Notes: a model not told the origin generated them from the sequence alone. Positions 1 to 11,832 are shown, numbered from the stretch's first letter. The stretch: DNA of 64,000 nt from Chloranthus sessilifolius (GCA_021018995.1 CM037590.1:46659713-46723712), one strand, 5' to 3'. A program made the numbers and translations.

Positions 1-1467
1 AGACTTAGGATCTTGTGCCAAAGCCCAAAGATGTGAAGCCCATATCCTGCAAGTGGGTTTATAAGATAAAACGCCGTCCAGATGGGTCAATCGAGAGGTA
101 TAAGGCACGATTGGTAGCTCGTGGTTTCTCTCAACAGTATGGACTAGACTATGATAAAACGTTTAGTCCAGTGGCGAAACTTACAACTGTACGAGTCCTA
201 CTTTCACTTGCAGCCAACAAAGACTGAAATTTGTGGCAAATGGATGTGAAGAATGCTTTTCTTCATGGAGAGCTGGATCGGGAGATCTACATGATCCAAC
301 CAATGGGTTTTCAGAGCCAAGATCATCCTGAATATGTGTGTAAGCTGCGGAAAGCACTCTACGGATTGAAACAAGCACCCAGGGCGTGGTATGGTAAGAT
401 TGCTGAATTTCTAACACAAAGTGGTTATTCAATAACACCTGCAGATTCCAGCTTGTTTGTCAAAGCCAATGAAGGAAAGCTAGCTATCATGCTAGTGTAC
501 GTGGATGATTTAATCATAACCGGTGATGATGAGGCAAAAATTCTTCGGACGAAGGAGAATTTATCAGTTCGTTTTCAGATGAAAGAACTTGGACAGCTCA
601 AGCACTTCCTTAGTTTAGAGGTTGATTGCACAGAAGAAGGAATATTTCTTTGTCAACAAAAATATTCCAAAGATTTGTTGAAGAGGTTCGGAATGCTCGA
701 ATGCAAGCCAACTTCGACGCCAATGGAACCAAATGCCAAAATGTGTGCACATGAAGGAAAAGATTTGAAAGATGCAACGATGTATCGACAATTGGTAGGC
801 AGTCTTATTTACTTAACGTTGACTCGACCTGACATTTCTTATGCAGTTAGTGTGATGAGTCGATACATGCAAAATCCAAAGAAGCGTCATTTGGAAGCAG
901 TTCGATGAATACTAAGATATGTGAAGAATACAATTGACTATGGTCTTTTGTACAAGAAAGGTGGAGACTGCAAGATAGTTGGTTACTATGATGCTGACTA
1001 TGCAGGAGATCATGACACCAGGAAATCAACAACTGGTTATGTGTTTAAGCTTGGTTCCGGAACAATTTCTTGGTGTAGCAAGAGAGCCTACGGTATCATT
1101 GTCAACCACTGAAGCTGAGTATCGAGCAGCGGCAATGGCAGCTCAAGGGAGTACATGGTTGATACAGCTAATGAATAATCTATATCAACCAGTAGAGTAT
1201 GCACTTCCGTTGTACTGTGACAATCAGTCAGCAATTCATTTGGCGAAGAATCCGATCTTTCATGCAAGAACTAAGCATATTGAAGTGCACTATCATTTTA
1301 TCAGAGAAAAGGTTCTGCAAGAAGAAATTGAGATGAGGCAAATCAAGACAAATGATCAAGTTGCGGACTTGTTCACAAATGGCTTGAGCACTGGCAAGTT
1401 CGAAATGTTTCGTTGTCAACTCGGCACAGCGCAAATAGTAAGGGCTGGTGTTGAGGGGGAGTGTTGA
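1..1467 (+). pseudogene. Decayed Ty1/copia polyprotein, RT to RNase H (3' part)
   Basis: C-terminal part of a copia retrotransposon pol gene; the 5' portion lies outside the window. Reading in order shows the reverse transcriptase start ([19 protein letters not shown]), the [13 protein letters not shown] block, the active-site YVDDLIITG near 497-520, and RNase H blocks ([29 protein letters not shown]). Three in-frame stops break it: TAG at 6-8 and TGA at 225-227, both where the family usually has Trp, and TGA at 906-908 where Arg is usual. All three fit C-to-T type transitions. A small deletion near 1083 shifts the frame, so RNase H continues one frame over to TGA at 1465-1467. That stop lies in the first six bases of the LTR. 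The element cannot make an intact polyprotein. The family call is secure; the exact lineage is not resolved. Confidence 0.95.
1451..1461 (+). other. Polypurine tract of the copia element
   Basis: The purine-rich stretch TTGAGGGGGAG lies directly before the TGTTGA that opens the LTR. This is the expected place and composition for the primer of plus-strand synthesis. Confidence 0.8.
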
Positions 1468-1571
1468 AAATCAACCCCAGCCCATTACAAAGCCCAATCT
1501 ATTTGTCCAACGAAAGGAGAAGCCCAATCCATTTATCTAAACCCAAGACAATGGAAGCTTCTCAACAAATG

Positions 1572-1761
1572 TGGGAGGCTCTAAGGAAGACTCTAGAAAC
1601 CTAGAGAAAAGTCCTAGGAAGAGTGTAGAAAAGGGAAGGATGGAGAAGCTTCTAGAGGAAAGGAGGCATATGGGAGGACTCTAAGGAAGATTCTAGAAAC
1701 CTAGAGAAAAGTTTTAGGAAGTGTGTAGAAGAGGGAAGGATGGAGAAGCTTCTAGAGGAAA
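1572..1761 (+). repeat. Tandem 100-bp duplication in the LTR U3 region
   Basis: Two copies of about 90 bp, 1572-1661 and 1671-1761, repeat at a spacing of 100 bp with a few mismatches. Each contains CTAAGGAAGA, CTAGAAACCTAGAGAAAAG and GAAGCTTCTAGAGGAAA. The pair lies just upstream of the TATA box, where LTR enhancers usually sit. HindIII- and XbaI-like palindromes recur in both copies. Confidence 0.85.
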
Positions 1762-1836
1762 CTCTAGAACATTCCCAACCGTTGGATGAATGACGTATGG
1801 ACCAATCTTACACCGTCCATTGTACACTTTGTAAAC

Positions 1837-1844
1837 TATAAATA
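1837..1844 (+). promoter_or_regulatory. TATA box of the LTR promoter
   Basis: TATAAATA followed by GGG in the middle of the LTR, about 65 bp downstream of the duplicated purine-rich block. The position fits the U3/R boundary of a copia LTR. Confidence 0.7.
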
Positions 1845-2076
1845 GGGTAGAGATCCTCATTTGCAAGGCACCTCACATAGTCTTTGTTTGAGTGTGGAGT
1901 CTTGAGTGTGAGTTGTGAGCTTTCTTTTGAGTGTTTATATTTCTCTTCAAATTGTGAGTGGTCTTTGGAAAGTGTTGTAGTGTCTGTTATTGTGGGTATA
2001 ATACAAGTAATTTATTTACTTGTTTGGGTCCAATATTAGTAAGATTAGAGTTGTGTACTCTAAATTTTACTCAACA

Positions 2077-4122
2077 ACCTAATCCTTCAATTGAGTGTCA
2101 CATGACGCTCAAATAACACCATCATAGGATTCAACTCTATGACCACGTTCTAGGAGACGGGGTTCCTTCTTATATATGCTCATAATTAACAAACCATTTC
2201 TCTGTTTCAGTGTTTGGACCCTAATTTAAAAAACGCCCAAGTCCCAACTCAACCCTCTAAAACGCTAGTATGTCATCTCCATATTGTAGATGAAAGAAAA
2301 TAGTACAATTTGTCATTGCAACCTGAACCATTTATTACCCAACCCCCTAGGTTGATCCATAAGCTTTTTATGAACCTTGGGCAACCCTATTAAAGAGAAA
2401 AGAGGAAAGCAGATACTCTTGCTAAAGCCCTCAATTATTCTAACATAGCGAGTAGTCGCCCCATTTACCACGAACATGCTCTGCACTTATCATCTAAACC
2501 TCATTCAACCCCATATATGATGGAGAAAATTCCAATCCACCTGATCATATGTTTTGTTTCTTGTGTCAACCTTGCAACAATTTTGGCACGTCCCGAGCAC
2601 TGATCCAAGTTCACACATGTGCCAAAATAGCTACATCAAACATTTAGCAAATAGCGACCTTTTTCGAGATGGAGATTACTTTACCCATCATGGGTTTGAG
2701 CCGATTTGTAAGGATCGTTGGAAATTTTTGTACAACTATTGAGCAAGCTGATGGGTTGAAATTTCTTCAATGCAACCCCTTCTTTTTTGTGAAATTAGGA
2801 TAATGAAAGTTGAGCTGAACTCCATAAGAATAGAAGCATTCTCATAGTGTTTTTCATATATGTGCTTCAAATTCCTCCTCAAAATTGATCATAGAATGTC
2901 AAAGTGCAACCACTAAGAACCACACACACAATCCCCTATTGTCAAATATCGCACGAATCTGATCTTTCCCGAAACTTTCTTTCATGCCCTTCCCTATCCT
3001 TCCCCTCTTTTCCATCTATGCAATACATTTGATACTTTCTCTCTAGTAATCCAATTTCTTTGTTTCGATGTAAGTAATCAAACTCATAATAATCACTTTG
3101 TCCAATCTATTTAGGGTTGGCTCTACGGTTGTTATTGCTCTCTACTCATTTGTCTAAGGCTAAATTCTCGGTCGCTCTGTCGTTGATGTATCATCTTAGT
3201 ACTTCCCTCAAAGTTCTTACTAATAATTTCCTTCTACATCCAACTATTTAAGTAATAAAGTTTCAAGGTTTTGTAACCAGTGTGCCCTTCAACTTTGTAA
3301 TAACAAAATCCACCTAATCAATTTTCTGAATCCATTTTCAATTCCTTTTGTTTCTCATGTTTGTCTAATGTCTCTTGCTAATTTTTCTAATTTTTCCAAC
3401 TTATTATATTGGCAGCTGATTAAGCAAGCCTGTTCAAAGGGTGTTTAGATGTGCACTAATAAGATGCTGAGGAGAAGGGAGGAGAAAAGGAGTTTAGGGG
3501 AACAAATGTGTATACCTCAAGAAAATGAACTTATACCTACGGGATAATATGTAAAGAGTTGGCGTTAGGTACACCACCTGAGCACGATACCAACTCATAC
3601 GTAAACGGGCAAATGACCATTAAGTATAAAGACAAAAATAATACTCTCCTACAACTGAGGAAGAACGGACTTAAGGAAGCCGACTCTCGCTCTTTGGACC
3701 AACCTATGTCCGAACAAAACTGTGTTCATCACATTTCACACTGGGAGAAAAGGTTACGATCGCAAACCCCTTTTCTCAATCAGAAAGTTCTTAGCTTAGA
3801 ATTGGAAACTGCTTCATTCCAACTTCAATATTGGATTATTCTTATAAAACATGCTTAAAAATACAAAACAAACTATTTGGCTAGTATTTTGACAGCCATC
3901 CAAACCGCCCGGTGGTGTTAATTAGTGATTGAGGTAAGTGTCATCCTATTTAAGACTTGGTAAATTCAAACAAAACCTAATGGCTAAAATATCACTAATC
4001 ATTTGTGTAGTTTCCTTGTTCACTTTGACATGATACTCCCATAAGTAACTTGTTAATCTTCTGTAATGATCTAGTTAATTTTTTTCAAGTTATATAAGTA
4101 ATTATGCTATGGGGTGTTGCAG
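2077..4122. other. No gene seen; possible intron or upstream region of the PsaN-like gene
   Basis: AT-rich sequence with no recognisable protein. A 99-codon open frame at 3559-3858 shows no motif I recognise. If the PsaN-like gene downstream is intact, its transit-peptide exon must lie either here in an unrecognised form or upstream of the copia element and the window. Confidence 0.4.
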
Positions 4123-5442
4123 CTAGTGCCGGCTTTCTGTCGGGATCCACAGGCTTGGAATCTATCCCCGGTCCTCAGCTACCTCAGTTCGATTTTCTCA
4201 CAAAATGGAATGGTCCAATTTCACCCTTTCCATAACAATAATTGGTTTTTTTCCCTTGATCTAATAATGATTTTGGATGACATTGTTTTTTTTGTCCCAC
4301 AGAGGAAAACCAGAAGAAGTATGCAGAATTCGATTCGAGATTCAAATCATCTCCTGTGATCAAAGAGCTTTTAGAGAAATCTAAGCTGAATAAAGAAAAG
4401 TACTACTGCCAACTTCCTATTATGAGTTAAGATTAGGTGCAAGGGGTCATCAAACACAGCCTCACAAATCTGATTTGCCCAAGCCTTATAGGCAGTTGTC
4501 TAGATGGGACTTGACCCGAACATCAGACTCATTGAAGGATTCAAACCATCTGATCTGAGCACCCTTCAACTGCCCATTTGCTGACTCTTTTAGGCTCTTG
4601 ATCGGATGGTGGCAATTTTGGGCTGAATCTGATCTAAATGATGTTCAAATCTGCGATGTGTATGGTACTGATGGAGTTATATGCCACGTTCATACAGTAT
4701 TTACCAAGATGTACCAGTTTTGTTTATTAAATAGTTAACTAGCAAAAAAAACATAGATATTGTGTAGTCGAGTAGCTCCATTTGCACCCACTAAAACTAT
4801 AGAGCATTGTAGTCGAAAATCACCACTCTTGGTTCTCGAGTCACTTTTTGGGGTATGTCTCATGTGAAATCTGATGGTACACCCATAATCTCAAGATGTG
4901 TTTGTGTGGAAGATTGGGATGAAAAATGATCTCAAAGGCCATATAAATGCTGTTTTTGAGACACTTTTTGGGACGTATGCCATGTGGAGTAAGAATCTAC
5001 GTTGTCTATGGTACTTTCATGATCTCAAGATCTATTTTATAAAAAAAATTGGGACAAAAAAAAATCTTTATTGTCTAATTCAAAACAGTCAATGATTTAC
5101 GGCAAGGGTGCTTTAGATATTTAGTGAATGCAAATAGAGCCATCCTTGTATATTGAAACATATAATAAGTGTGATCAGCAAATTAAATCAAACTTGATTA
5201 GAGCCGTACTCCATTACTCACGTCATCAAAGCTTGTACTTAACGCCTCGTCATTTCCTATGGTAATACAATTTTTTTTTTTTGAATTATTGGGAAATTTT
5301 CAGGAATCAACAAGAGATACAGGATAAGTACTGCTTACGCGGGGCGGAGTGGGGAGTCGGCGATTGTTCTACAGACGGCATGACACAAGTAGAAAAAGAT
5401 ACTTTCATTGCAATGTTGAAGAAGAAAGCTGGAGTGGAATGA
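4123..5442 (+). CDS. PsaN-like chloroplast protein, last three exons (5' partial)
   Basis: Exons at 4123-4212, 4303-4399 and 5304-5442 join in one frame and end at TGA 5440-5442, giving 107 residues. Both introns, 90 and 904 bp, are GT-AG. The product begins SAGFLSGSTGLESIPG, continues with NEENQKKYAEFDSRF and LLEKSKLNKEK, and ends in the Cys-containing block KYCLRGAEWGVGDCS followed by MLKKKAGVE. The KSKxNKE stretch and the spaced Cys residues recall photosystem I subunit N. I recall a PsaN-like thylakoid protein of Arabidopsis (At1g49975) with this ending; that match is from memory. A plastid transit peptide is expected but no first exon was found, so the gene is partial here. The exons are clean and uninterrupted, which argues for a working gene. 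The family name is less certain than the gene itself. Confidence 0.7.
4790..5150. mobile_element. Rearranged foldback MITE copy in the PsaN-like intron
   Basis: Contains two right-hand halves of the foldback family seen at 43734-44134. Both carry the series 'ctcaagat', 'gggatgaaaaatgatctc' and a closing 'cagtcaatgattt'. The left half is missing or rearranged. It lies wholly inside the 904-bp intron 4400-5303. Confidence 0.6.
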
Positions 5443-6333
5443 TCTGATCAAAAGGGGGGAAAAATATTAGAATTTTTCTACTTGAGCTTAATTATATTTT
5501 ATTCTTCTGTAAGTATGGTATCAAATAGAGCTATCTTAACACTAAGTAGAACATATGTTATTTAATTCGCTCATTCATCTAGCAAATCGCAAATTGCGTA
5601 GAGTCAAGAGTGAACCAGTTAATGCTAACTATTTTGTTTTAAAACAAAATTTTAAAAGCATAAAGAATACATTTGAACTTTAAGACTTTATAACAAACCG
5701 ATTGTTCATTTGCATTTCTTTTATTAACCAGTGCAAATTTATATTATAAAATTAATAAATATTTTAAAAACTAATTCTGCCTTTTAAGGAATCAGGTTTT
5801 CTTTGACAGTAGCAAATTAATTTGAACCGAGCGAACTAATAACTGTGTCTAGAACCAATTTTTTCATGTAGTATTTTCCCATACAAACACGAATCATAGT
5901 CTGGGCTTTTATAATTTAATTAATAACAAAAATGAGAGGGAGAAAGAGAAAGAGAGGTTCAAGGTCATAGAGCAGCCTCTCTGTGTCAAAAAGGGTAGTT
6001 CTGTCATGGTGTAGCTAGGATTATTTCTTGATGGGGGCTAGTGATGGACGACAAGTGCTAATAATTGTGTTACACACCAATGATTTGGGGGCTTATGCAT
6101 AGAAGAAGGCTACACGAGAAGCCTATTCTATAACATATTCAAACATATGGGTGCTGCAGCCCCCATTATGCTGCATGTGGCTACGCCTCTCCTCCTAGTA
6201 CCCCTTTCATATGAGACCAACACTGGTCAGTGGGTAATAGTCTTAAGAGAGAGAAAAAGAGAATAGTTTTATAGGATGATCGGGAATTCCTGACCATCCA
6301 ATAATCTGGAAATGGAATATTGATAAAGGGTTA
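5443..6333. other. 3' flank and intergenic AT-rich sequence, nothing coding
   Basis: Downstream of the PsaN-like stop codon. AT-rich with a short (AGAGAAAGAG) stretch near 5937-5955. No gene, RNA or recognisable repeat end was seen before the hAT-like element at 6342. Confidence 0.5.
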
Positions 6334-6570
6334 ATTGGGACCATAGTGACAATTTTTGTTTTCGGCAACATTTCGGTAGGGGGTTTGTTCGGTTCATTTC
6401 GGATAAATTTCAAGAAAAATTCGAAAAGTTTTGGGGACTACAAAAAATATTAAATATAAATCCTTACTATACTATATATCCTTATTACTATATAAAAGCA
6501 AAAATAGTTTCTGTAAATTTTTCATGCCTAAAATGCCCCTAACTCATATCTCCTGATTTTAATTGGGCAA

Positions 6571-6738
6571 TCTTCTAATTAAACTAGGACTCTAAACTAT
6601 CCAAAAGAGAAAATTATAAGAACAATTAACCACAAAGATTAAAAGACAAAATAGTCTTCTAATTAAACTAGGACTCTAAACTATCCAGAAGAGAAAATTA
6701 TAAGAACAATTAACCAAAAAGATTAAAAGACAAAATAC
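6571..6738 (+). repeat. 84-bp tandem duplication
   Basis: Two nearly identical units, 6571-6654 and 6655-6738, each opening TCTTCTAATTAAACTAGGAC. They lie in the 5' part of the inner Helitron. Confidence 0.9.
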
Positions 6739-7379
6739 ACGGAAAATAGAAAAAGATCTAATACACAAATAGCTGGTAAAATCTTCAATACCCACCTCAT
6801 AAAAAAATAATAATAATAGAAAATTCTAATACCTAGAAGAGAAAGCTGCAAGAACAAAAAAAAATCAACTCTGGCTACAAATTTGGGAAAAAAAACAGTT
6901 GAGAGGACAAAATCCTTACTAGGTAATGTAACCACGATAGCGATTTATTTTATATTTTATTTCTGAATTCAAAGGATTCCCAACCAAATTCTAGAGCCCA
7001 ATTTGTGTGAGTTGCAAGTGTAGAGGGAGAAAATAGGGTAGAGAAAAAAAGCTTAGGGGCAACGTAGTAAAAACATGAAGGTAGAGGTAGAAATGAATTG
7101 GGAACCTCTAGTTGCACCCATCAAATCATTGACGGCAACTAACAAAAATCATTAACGTTTTTGGGAACCCTGGCCGTACTCACCTATTTACTAAAAGCGC
7201 CTACTCAATGAAAGCACGCTACCACCTACCACATAATCAAACATCATTAAGTTGGCACCTTCAGTAAATAAGTGAGCGCAAATAGAGGTTCCCTAGCATT
7301 TATTAATGGGATGATGGGAATTATTTTTCTGTCACATTTTTCACACAATGGATTCTTAGATCATGACACAAGATAAAAT

Positions 7380-7600
7380 TTTAATTCCGTTCAGAAATCT
7401 TTGAGGGTACCCATGCCAAAAATTACTCACTATATTTAATCAATTGATGGAGATCATTTTTTGCCTCAATCTCTACACAATGAATTTTTAAAGGCATGGG
7501 CGTACCATTAAACGATCATATTTTAATTTCACACGGCACACATCCCAAAAAAAGTGATCGAAAAATTATGTGACATACATCATATTGATCGAAGTGTTTA
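7380..7600. mobile_element. Half copy of the foldback MITE family
   Basis: Shows the left-half order of the family: 'tcaattgatggagatcatttttt', a Gln-like 'caatctctacacaatg' block, a 'gcgtaccatta' block and 'cacacggcacacatccc'. The right half is absent. Confidence 0.55.
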
Positions 7601-7839
7601 TTCTCTCTTTAGGCCATACAAATGAAATTCGATTAAATCAGTTGAACCAAACATAACCTAAAGTTGGCTTCTTGTACATCGGTATAGAATATGAGATTAT
7701 ATTTGAAGAAGTAAAGTAGTTTTCATTGGTTCCAAAGAAGTTTCCTCTTAATCAACTCAATTTGCCCCTATATACTCCTAACCCGTGACAATAAAATCAA
7801 AATTTGTACCATTATTTACCATCTATAAAAATGTGACCT

Positions 7840-8175
7840 CATCCCACCTCCTTCAGTTAGAATATATTAATCACTTTGAATCATACGATAGAGATTGTTT
7901 TTCGTCTCAATCTTCTATATAGTTGATCTTGACATCCTGATTGTATCATCTGACGGTAACAATTTTATTTCACTTGGCACACAACCCAAAAAGTGACTCT
8001 AAAATCATATGGCCTACATCACTCTCAAACATGATTTTAGTATCATTTTTTAAACATGCGCCATGTAACATAAAAAATTGACGGTCTAATGATACTCTCA
8101 TGATCCCAAGATCATTTGAGTAAAAGACGGAGATAAACAATGATCTACATCTTATTCAAAGCGGTCATTGCACCC
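7840..8175. mobile_element. Foldback MITE copy, both arms present
   Basis: Left arm (from about 7875, 'cactttgaatcatacgat') and right arm (to about 8165, 'cttattcaaagcggtcattg') are approximate reverse complements around a centre near 8010. It belongs to the family described at 43734-44134. It sits next to the 3' end of the inner Helitron. Confidence 0.65.
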
Positions 8176-8446
8176 GATAGATGTCTAAAAGTCAAGTTCA
8201 ATCATTTAAAAGTCTTAATGTCCACGTGCATTTGCAAGTGTCCTTTTGCTAGTACTATATAAAAGTAAAAATAATTTCTGTCAAATTTTATTTTCACATG
8301 TCTTAGGACCAAATTTCCCCTAACTAGCTTAGGAACTAAAACTCTTGAGCACCTATATTTTCTCCTCTTCGGGATTACCACTTTATCCCAATAAAAATTG
8401 ATTTGACTCCTAATTGAAGTCTAATTACCTATTTATCTTACTACTA

Positions 8447-8540
8447 TCCTTACTACTATATAAAAGCACGAATGATTAGTGTTTTCTATCAATTTTTGTA
8501 TTTTCATACTTTAGGAACAAAATACCCCTATACCCCTAAG
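8447..8540 (+). mobile_element. Additional Helitron 5' end
   Basis: TCCTTACTACTATATAAAAG after an A, followed by the 'aaaatacccctaa'-type stretch shared by the other 5' ends here. A partial fourth copy (TCTTACTACTA) starts just before it at about 8436. No matching private 3' end was identified. Confidence 0.6.
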
Positions 8541-8856
8541 CTACTCTATTTACCCTCATGTTCTTCCTTATCCATCCCTATATTTTATAATTTTCTATAA
8601 CTACACTTCTAATTAAACTAGAACTCTTCGAGCTAAACAACTCCTAATAAATCTCTCTCACCGTCACTCTTCTCCCGAAAACAGTTAATTACCTTTACAA
8701 TGCATGCTTATATATAGTTTGTACAAGGCAGGATCGTGTCACATTGTTCTAGGACACTTCGACCTAAACAACTCTAGACTTCTGATTAAAAGAGTTCGAA
8801 ATCTAATCTAACTAGACTTGGCAATAGAGTGGTGCTAAACGTGATCTTTTCTGACA

Positions 8857-8908
<52 letters not shown>
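8857..8908 (+). repeat. (CT)n microsatellite
   Basis: About 52 bp of CT dinucleotides with one interruption (TTTC). Confidence 0.95.
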
Positions 8909-8912
<4 letters not shown>

Positions 8913-10655
8913 TATAATTTTTTTTTTCCAAATCTAGCAAACCTTTTCGAGCGTTCATGGTGTCGACGTGAGGGGAGTACAAAAGGTAAGTTAACACATA
9001 TTTATTTGAATTCCTAAAATTTATGATGTGAAACCCTGGTTCAAGGGTTTATTTCCATATATTTTTTTTGGTTAAAGCCAAACTGACCAGATAGATTTTT
9101 CGAAAAAAATAAAAACAATTCTTGATGTTCAAATTAGGCAAACACTAAAGATTAATCAAAAACAGGAAAAAAATCTAAATCTCTCTCTTATTAAATGTTC
9201 TCTCTTGGATGACTTGTACCTAGAAATTCGCATCGAGTTAAAACTTATTTGAGCATTAGAACATAGACTCTGTTGATTGTTAGCAATTACTGTATAAGCT
9301 GAGAAAACACATAGACCTTTAAAAAAAGACCACTTTTTCATGTTTAGAACACTTTAATAACATTGACTAACTACATGGATGGAAACCCATGGAGGAAAAA
9401 ATGAAAAAGTAAAGAATCCATTTATTTGATGATCCATGATAGAGCTACACCTACATACAAAAACTATTTTAACTTTGTTTTGATTTCACAATCTAACAGG
9501 ACCAACATCTCTTTAGTCCTTGTAGCTTCTTTGCTCCTCAACTAAACTTTTAAGTGGCAATTTACTATACACTGAATAAGGTAGAACTTGTGCATTTAGA
9601 TTGAACACATTGATCGGACTTGGTGATTACTAAAACTTCTAATTTTAGTGTAATGATCCATGAGACCAAGTTAGTAATTTCATATCAACAACTCACGTTC
9701 AAGTGAGATTTTAAATTTAGGAAAAAAAAAATCCTTGGCATTCTTAATGATTAGCATACCCAATTACCCACATATTGATCAAAAAAAGATTGAAATTAAG
9801 GAGTTACAGTTATTATAAATCATGGTCTGTCAATCATATTTTCAGTGATCTAAAGTTCCTTTTCTCTCTATATACTCTTTCAAGTTTGGATCATCTGTGT
9901 TTAATCATATTCTTCAATATTATTGTGTTAATTGGCTTATATTTCCTATGCTTTGTGAAATTTCAACTAGAGAAACCATCTTAACTAATGAGCCAATTTT
10001 GTTTTGTTGCTATTAATTTTCATAAGTGATGTTCAAATGCAATAATTAGGATGTATTGCAATGTTGAAATGCTTTGTTATTATTTCCTGCTACAAGTAAT
10101 GAGCCAATGTTGTTTTATGGTGCTGAAGATAAAAAAAAAAGTTTAGCAGTCCATTATTCATTCCTCTTTTGTTGTTAATTTGGAGCTATTTTTAGATTTT
10201 TAACGATTGTTATATGTGGCCATTTTCCTAATTCATATATTTTTTGTTTTTACTATGCTTTTATGGAGTATTATTTTTAGCTTTTTTTGTCAATGCTCAT
10301 TATTCCAACTCAGCAAGATGGTAGTTCTTATATCAGGCTAAAGTGGCCCACAAATCACACTCAATGATAGAACGAAAAAATAAATAGTAAATATCTTCGG
10401 GCGATCATACGGAAATCTGTAAACGCGTTCATAGGAGTTGTCACATTTTTGTCTCTTTAACCAACACATGAATTGTTTATGTTCCATCAGCCAGTATGTA
10501 TATATATATAGATCTGTGTATCCGGCCTCTTAGAGCACCCAACTAAGTCCCCGGTACGTGCAATACCCTCACATCACATGTACTAGGCAGCAGGGATAAC
10601 TCCATGTGAGTGTCCAACACATGCATCACATGTACTCTAAAGGATTGCATTCTTA
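8909..10655. other. AT-rich Helitron-nest filler, no gene seen
   Basis: Open frames here are short and lack motifs. No repeat structure beyond homopolymer runs was recognised. Confidence 0.4.
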
Positions 10656-10659
10656 GAGT

Positions 10660-11020
10660 AGCATTATTTGCATCCATTAAACCTATGAAAAACGCATTCA
10701 TGCAGTTGACTGCCTTGAATCAGAAGATGGAGATCATTTTTCTTCCCAACCTTCCACATAGTAGATCTTGATATCATGGCGCCTCTATCAAACGATCAGA
10801 TCGTGATTCGATATGGCACACTTCCCTAAAATTGATCGTGATTGTGGGCATACTTATCAGACCGTTACTTTTAGATGTGTGCCATGTGAAATCAACATAT
10901 GACCGACTAATAGGTACACCATGATATCAAGATCTATTGCGTGAAAAAATGGGATGAAAACGACCTCTATCGTCTAATTGAAGACAATCAATGATTCTTT
11001 CTTGTGAAATAAAGTGTGTT
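10660..11020. mobile_element. Foldback MITE copy
   Basis: Left arm 'cttgaatcagaagatggagatcattttt' and right arm 'cgacctctatcgtctaattgaagacaatcaatga' are near reverse complements, with 'tagatcttgatatcatgg' mirrored by 'ccatgatatcaagatcta'. Ends are marked by 'atgaaaaacgcattcatg' and 'gtgtgttcttcat'. Confidence 0.75.
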
Positions 11021-11079
11021 CTTCATAGAAAAAAATGGGTACAAATAACGTCACCGTTATCTTATAGGTGGTACTATTT

Positions 11080-11430
11080 GCTGTCATTTTTCCTATGAAG
11101 AACGCACGCATTTCCACCATAAAAAATCATTGATTGTCTTGAATCGGACAATGGAAAACGTTTTTCGTCCCAATCCTCGATACAATAGATCTTGAGATCA
11201 TGGCTCACCTATCAGACAATCAGATCTTGATTCCACGTGGCACACATCTCCAAATGTGACACTTGAGAACCCTTTCTCATGGTACACCCATGATCACGAT
11301 TATCTCCTAATGTGCCTCATGAAATCAACATCTGTCTGTCTAATAGGTGCATCATATTTTTAGGATCTATTGTGTTAAAGATTGACGAAAAACAACCTCC
11401 ATTGTTAGACTTATATTCACTTAACTTGTG
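11080..11430. mobile_element. Second adjacent foldback MITE copy
   Basis: Same plan as the preceding element: 'attgtcttgaatcggacaatgg' and 'tagatcttgagatcatgg' on the left, 'ttaggatctattgtg' and 'aaaacaacctccattgttag' on the right. It lies almost head to tail with its neighbour, joined by a short 'gggtacaaataacg' piece. Confidence 0.7.
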
Positions 11431-11832
11431 AAGCTATTGTTAGTAAAATTTCTCATAATTTCTCCCACATTAATTGGCTTAAATGGTGTGCATTGCGGAA
11501 CTCCATCTAAGCCGTTTGATTTGAAGGTCGTGATATATGCAAAGCTTCACCAGCACATATTATTTCATCAGACAATCAAATAAATTTTTAAAACCCTCAT
11601 CAAACTTTAGTAACTATAACAGTTATAGGATTCAGATAACATGATGTCCATCTTTTTAGGAAGAATGGGGTGTATATGATCATCTTACATCATTAAAATT
11701 TAATTACGATCGTGCACCATTATTATACACTGTACCTTCATCTGTGAAAAATCTAATGGTCAAATCAGTCAAGGAATTATGCCTATAGGCATATGTGAAT
11801 CATCGTATTCCAAGTGCCAAATGACTCGAAAC

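Larger units (their letters stand above)
1462..2076 (+). mobile_element. 3' LTR of the copia element
   Basis: About 615 bp, opening with TGTTGA right after the polypurine tract and closing with TCAACA at 2071-2076, a perfect 6-bp terminal inverted repeat. It holds a TATA box (1837-1844) and an internal 100-bp duplication. The 5' LTR is outside the window, so the 5-bp target duplication (predicted ACCTA at 2077-2081) cannot be tested here. The right end rests on the inverted terminal match alone. Confidence 0.85.
6479..8252 (+). mobile_element. Inner non-autonomous Helitron
   Basis: 5' end TCCTTATTACTATATAAAAG after an A; 3' end CTAG (8249-8252) before a T. The 3' end follows a hairpin, CACGTGC-attt-GCAAGTG, with nine bases to the CTAG. 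The last 77 bases match the last 77 bases of the copy ending at 21446 closely, over the same length. It carries an 84-bp tandem duplication and foldback MITE copies; no protein is encoded. Confidence 0.7.

Noticed and set aside
3559-3858. 99-codon open frame upstream of the PsaN-like exons
   Set aside because: No motif or transit-peptide character, the first codon is not ATG, and it has no splice link in frame to exon 4123.
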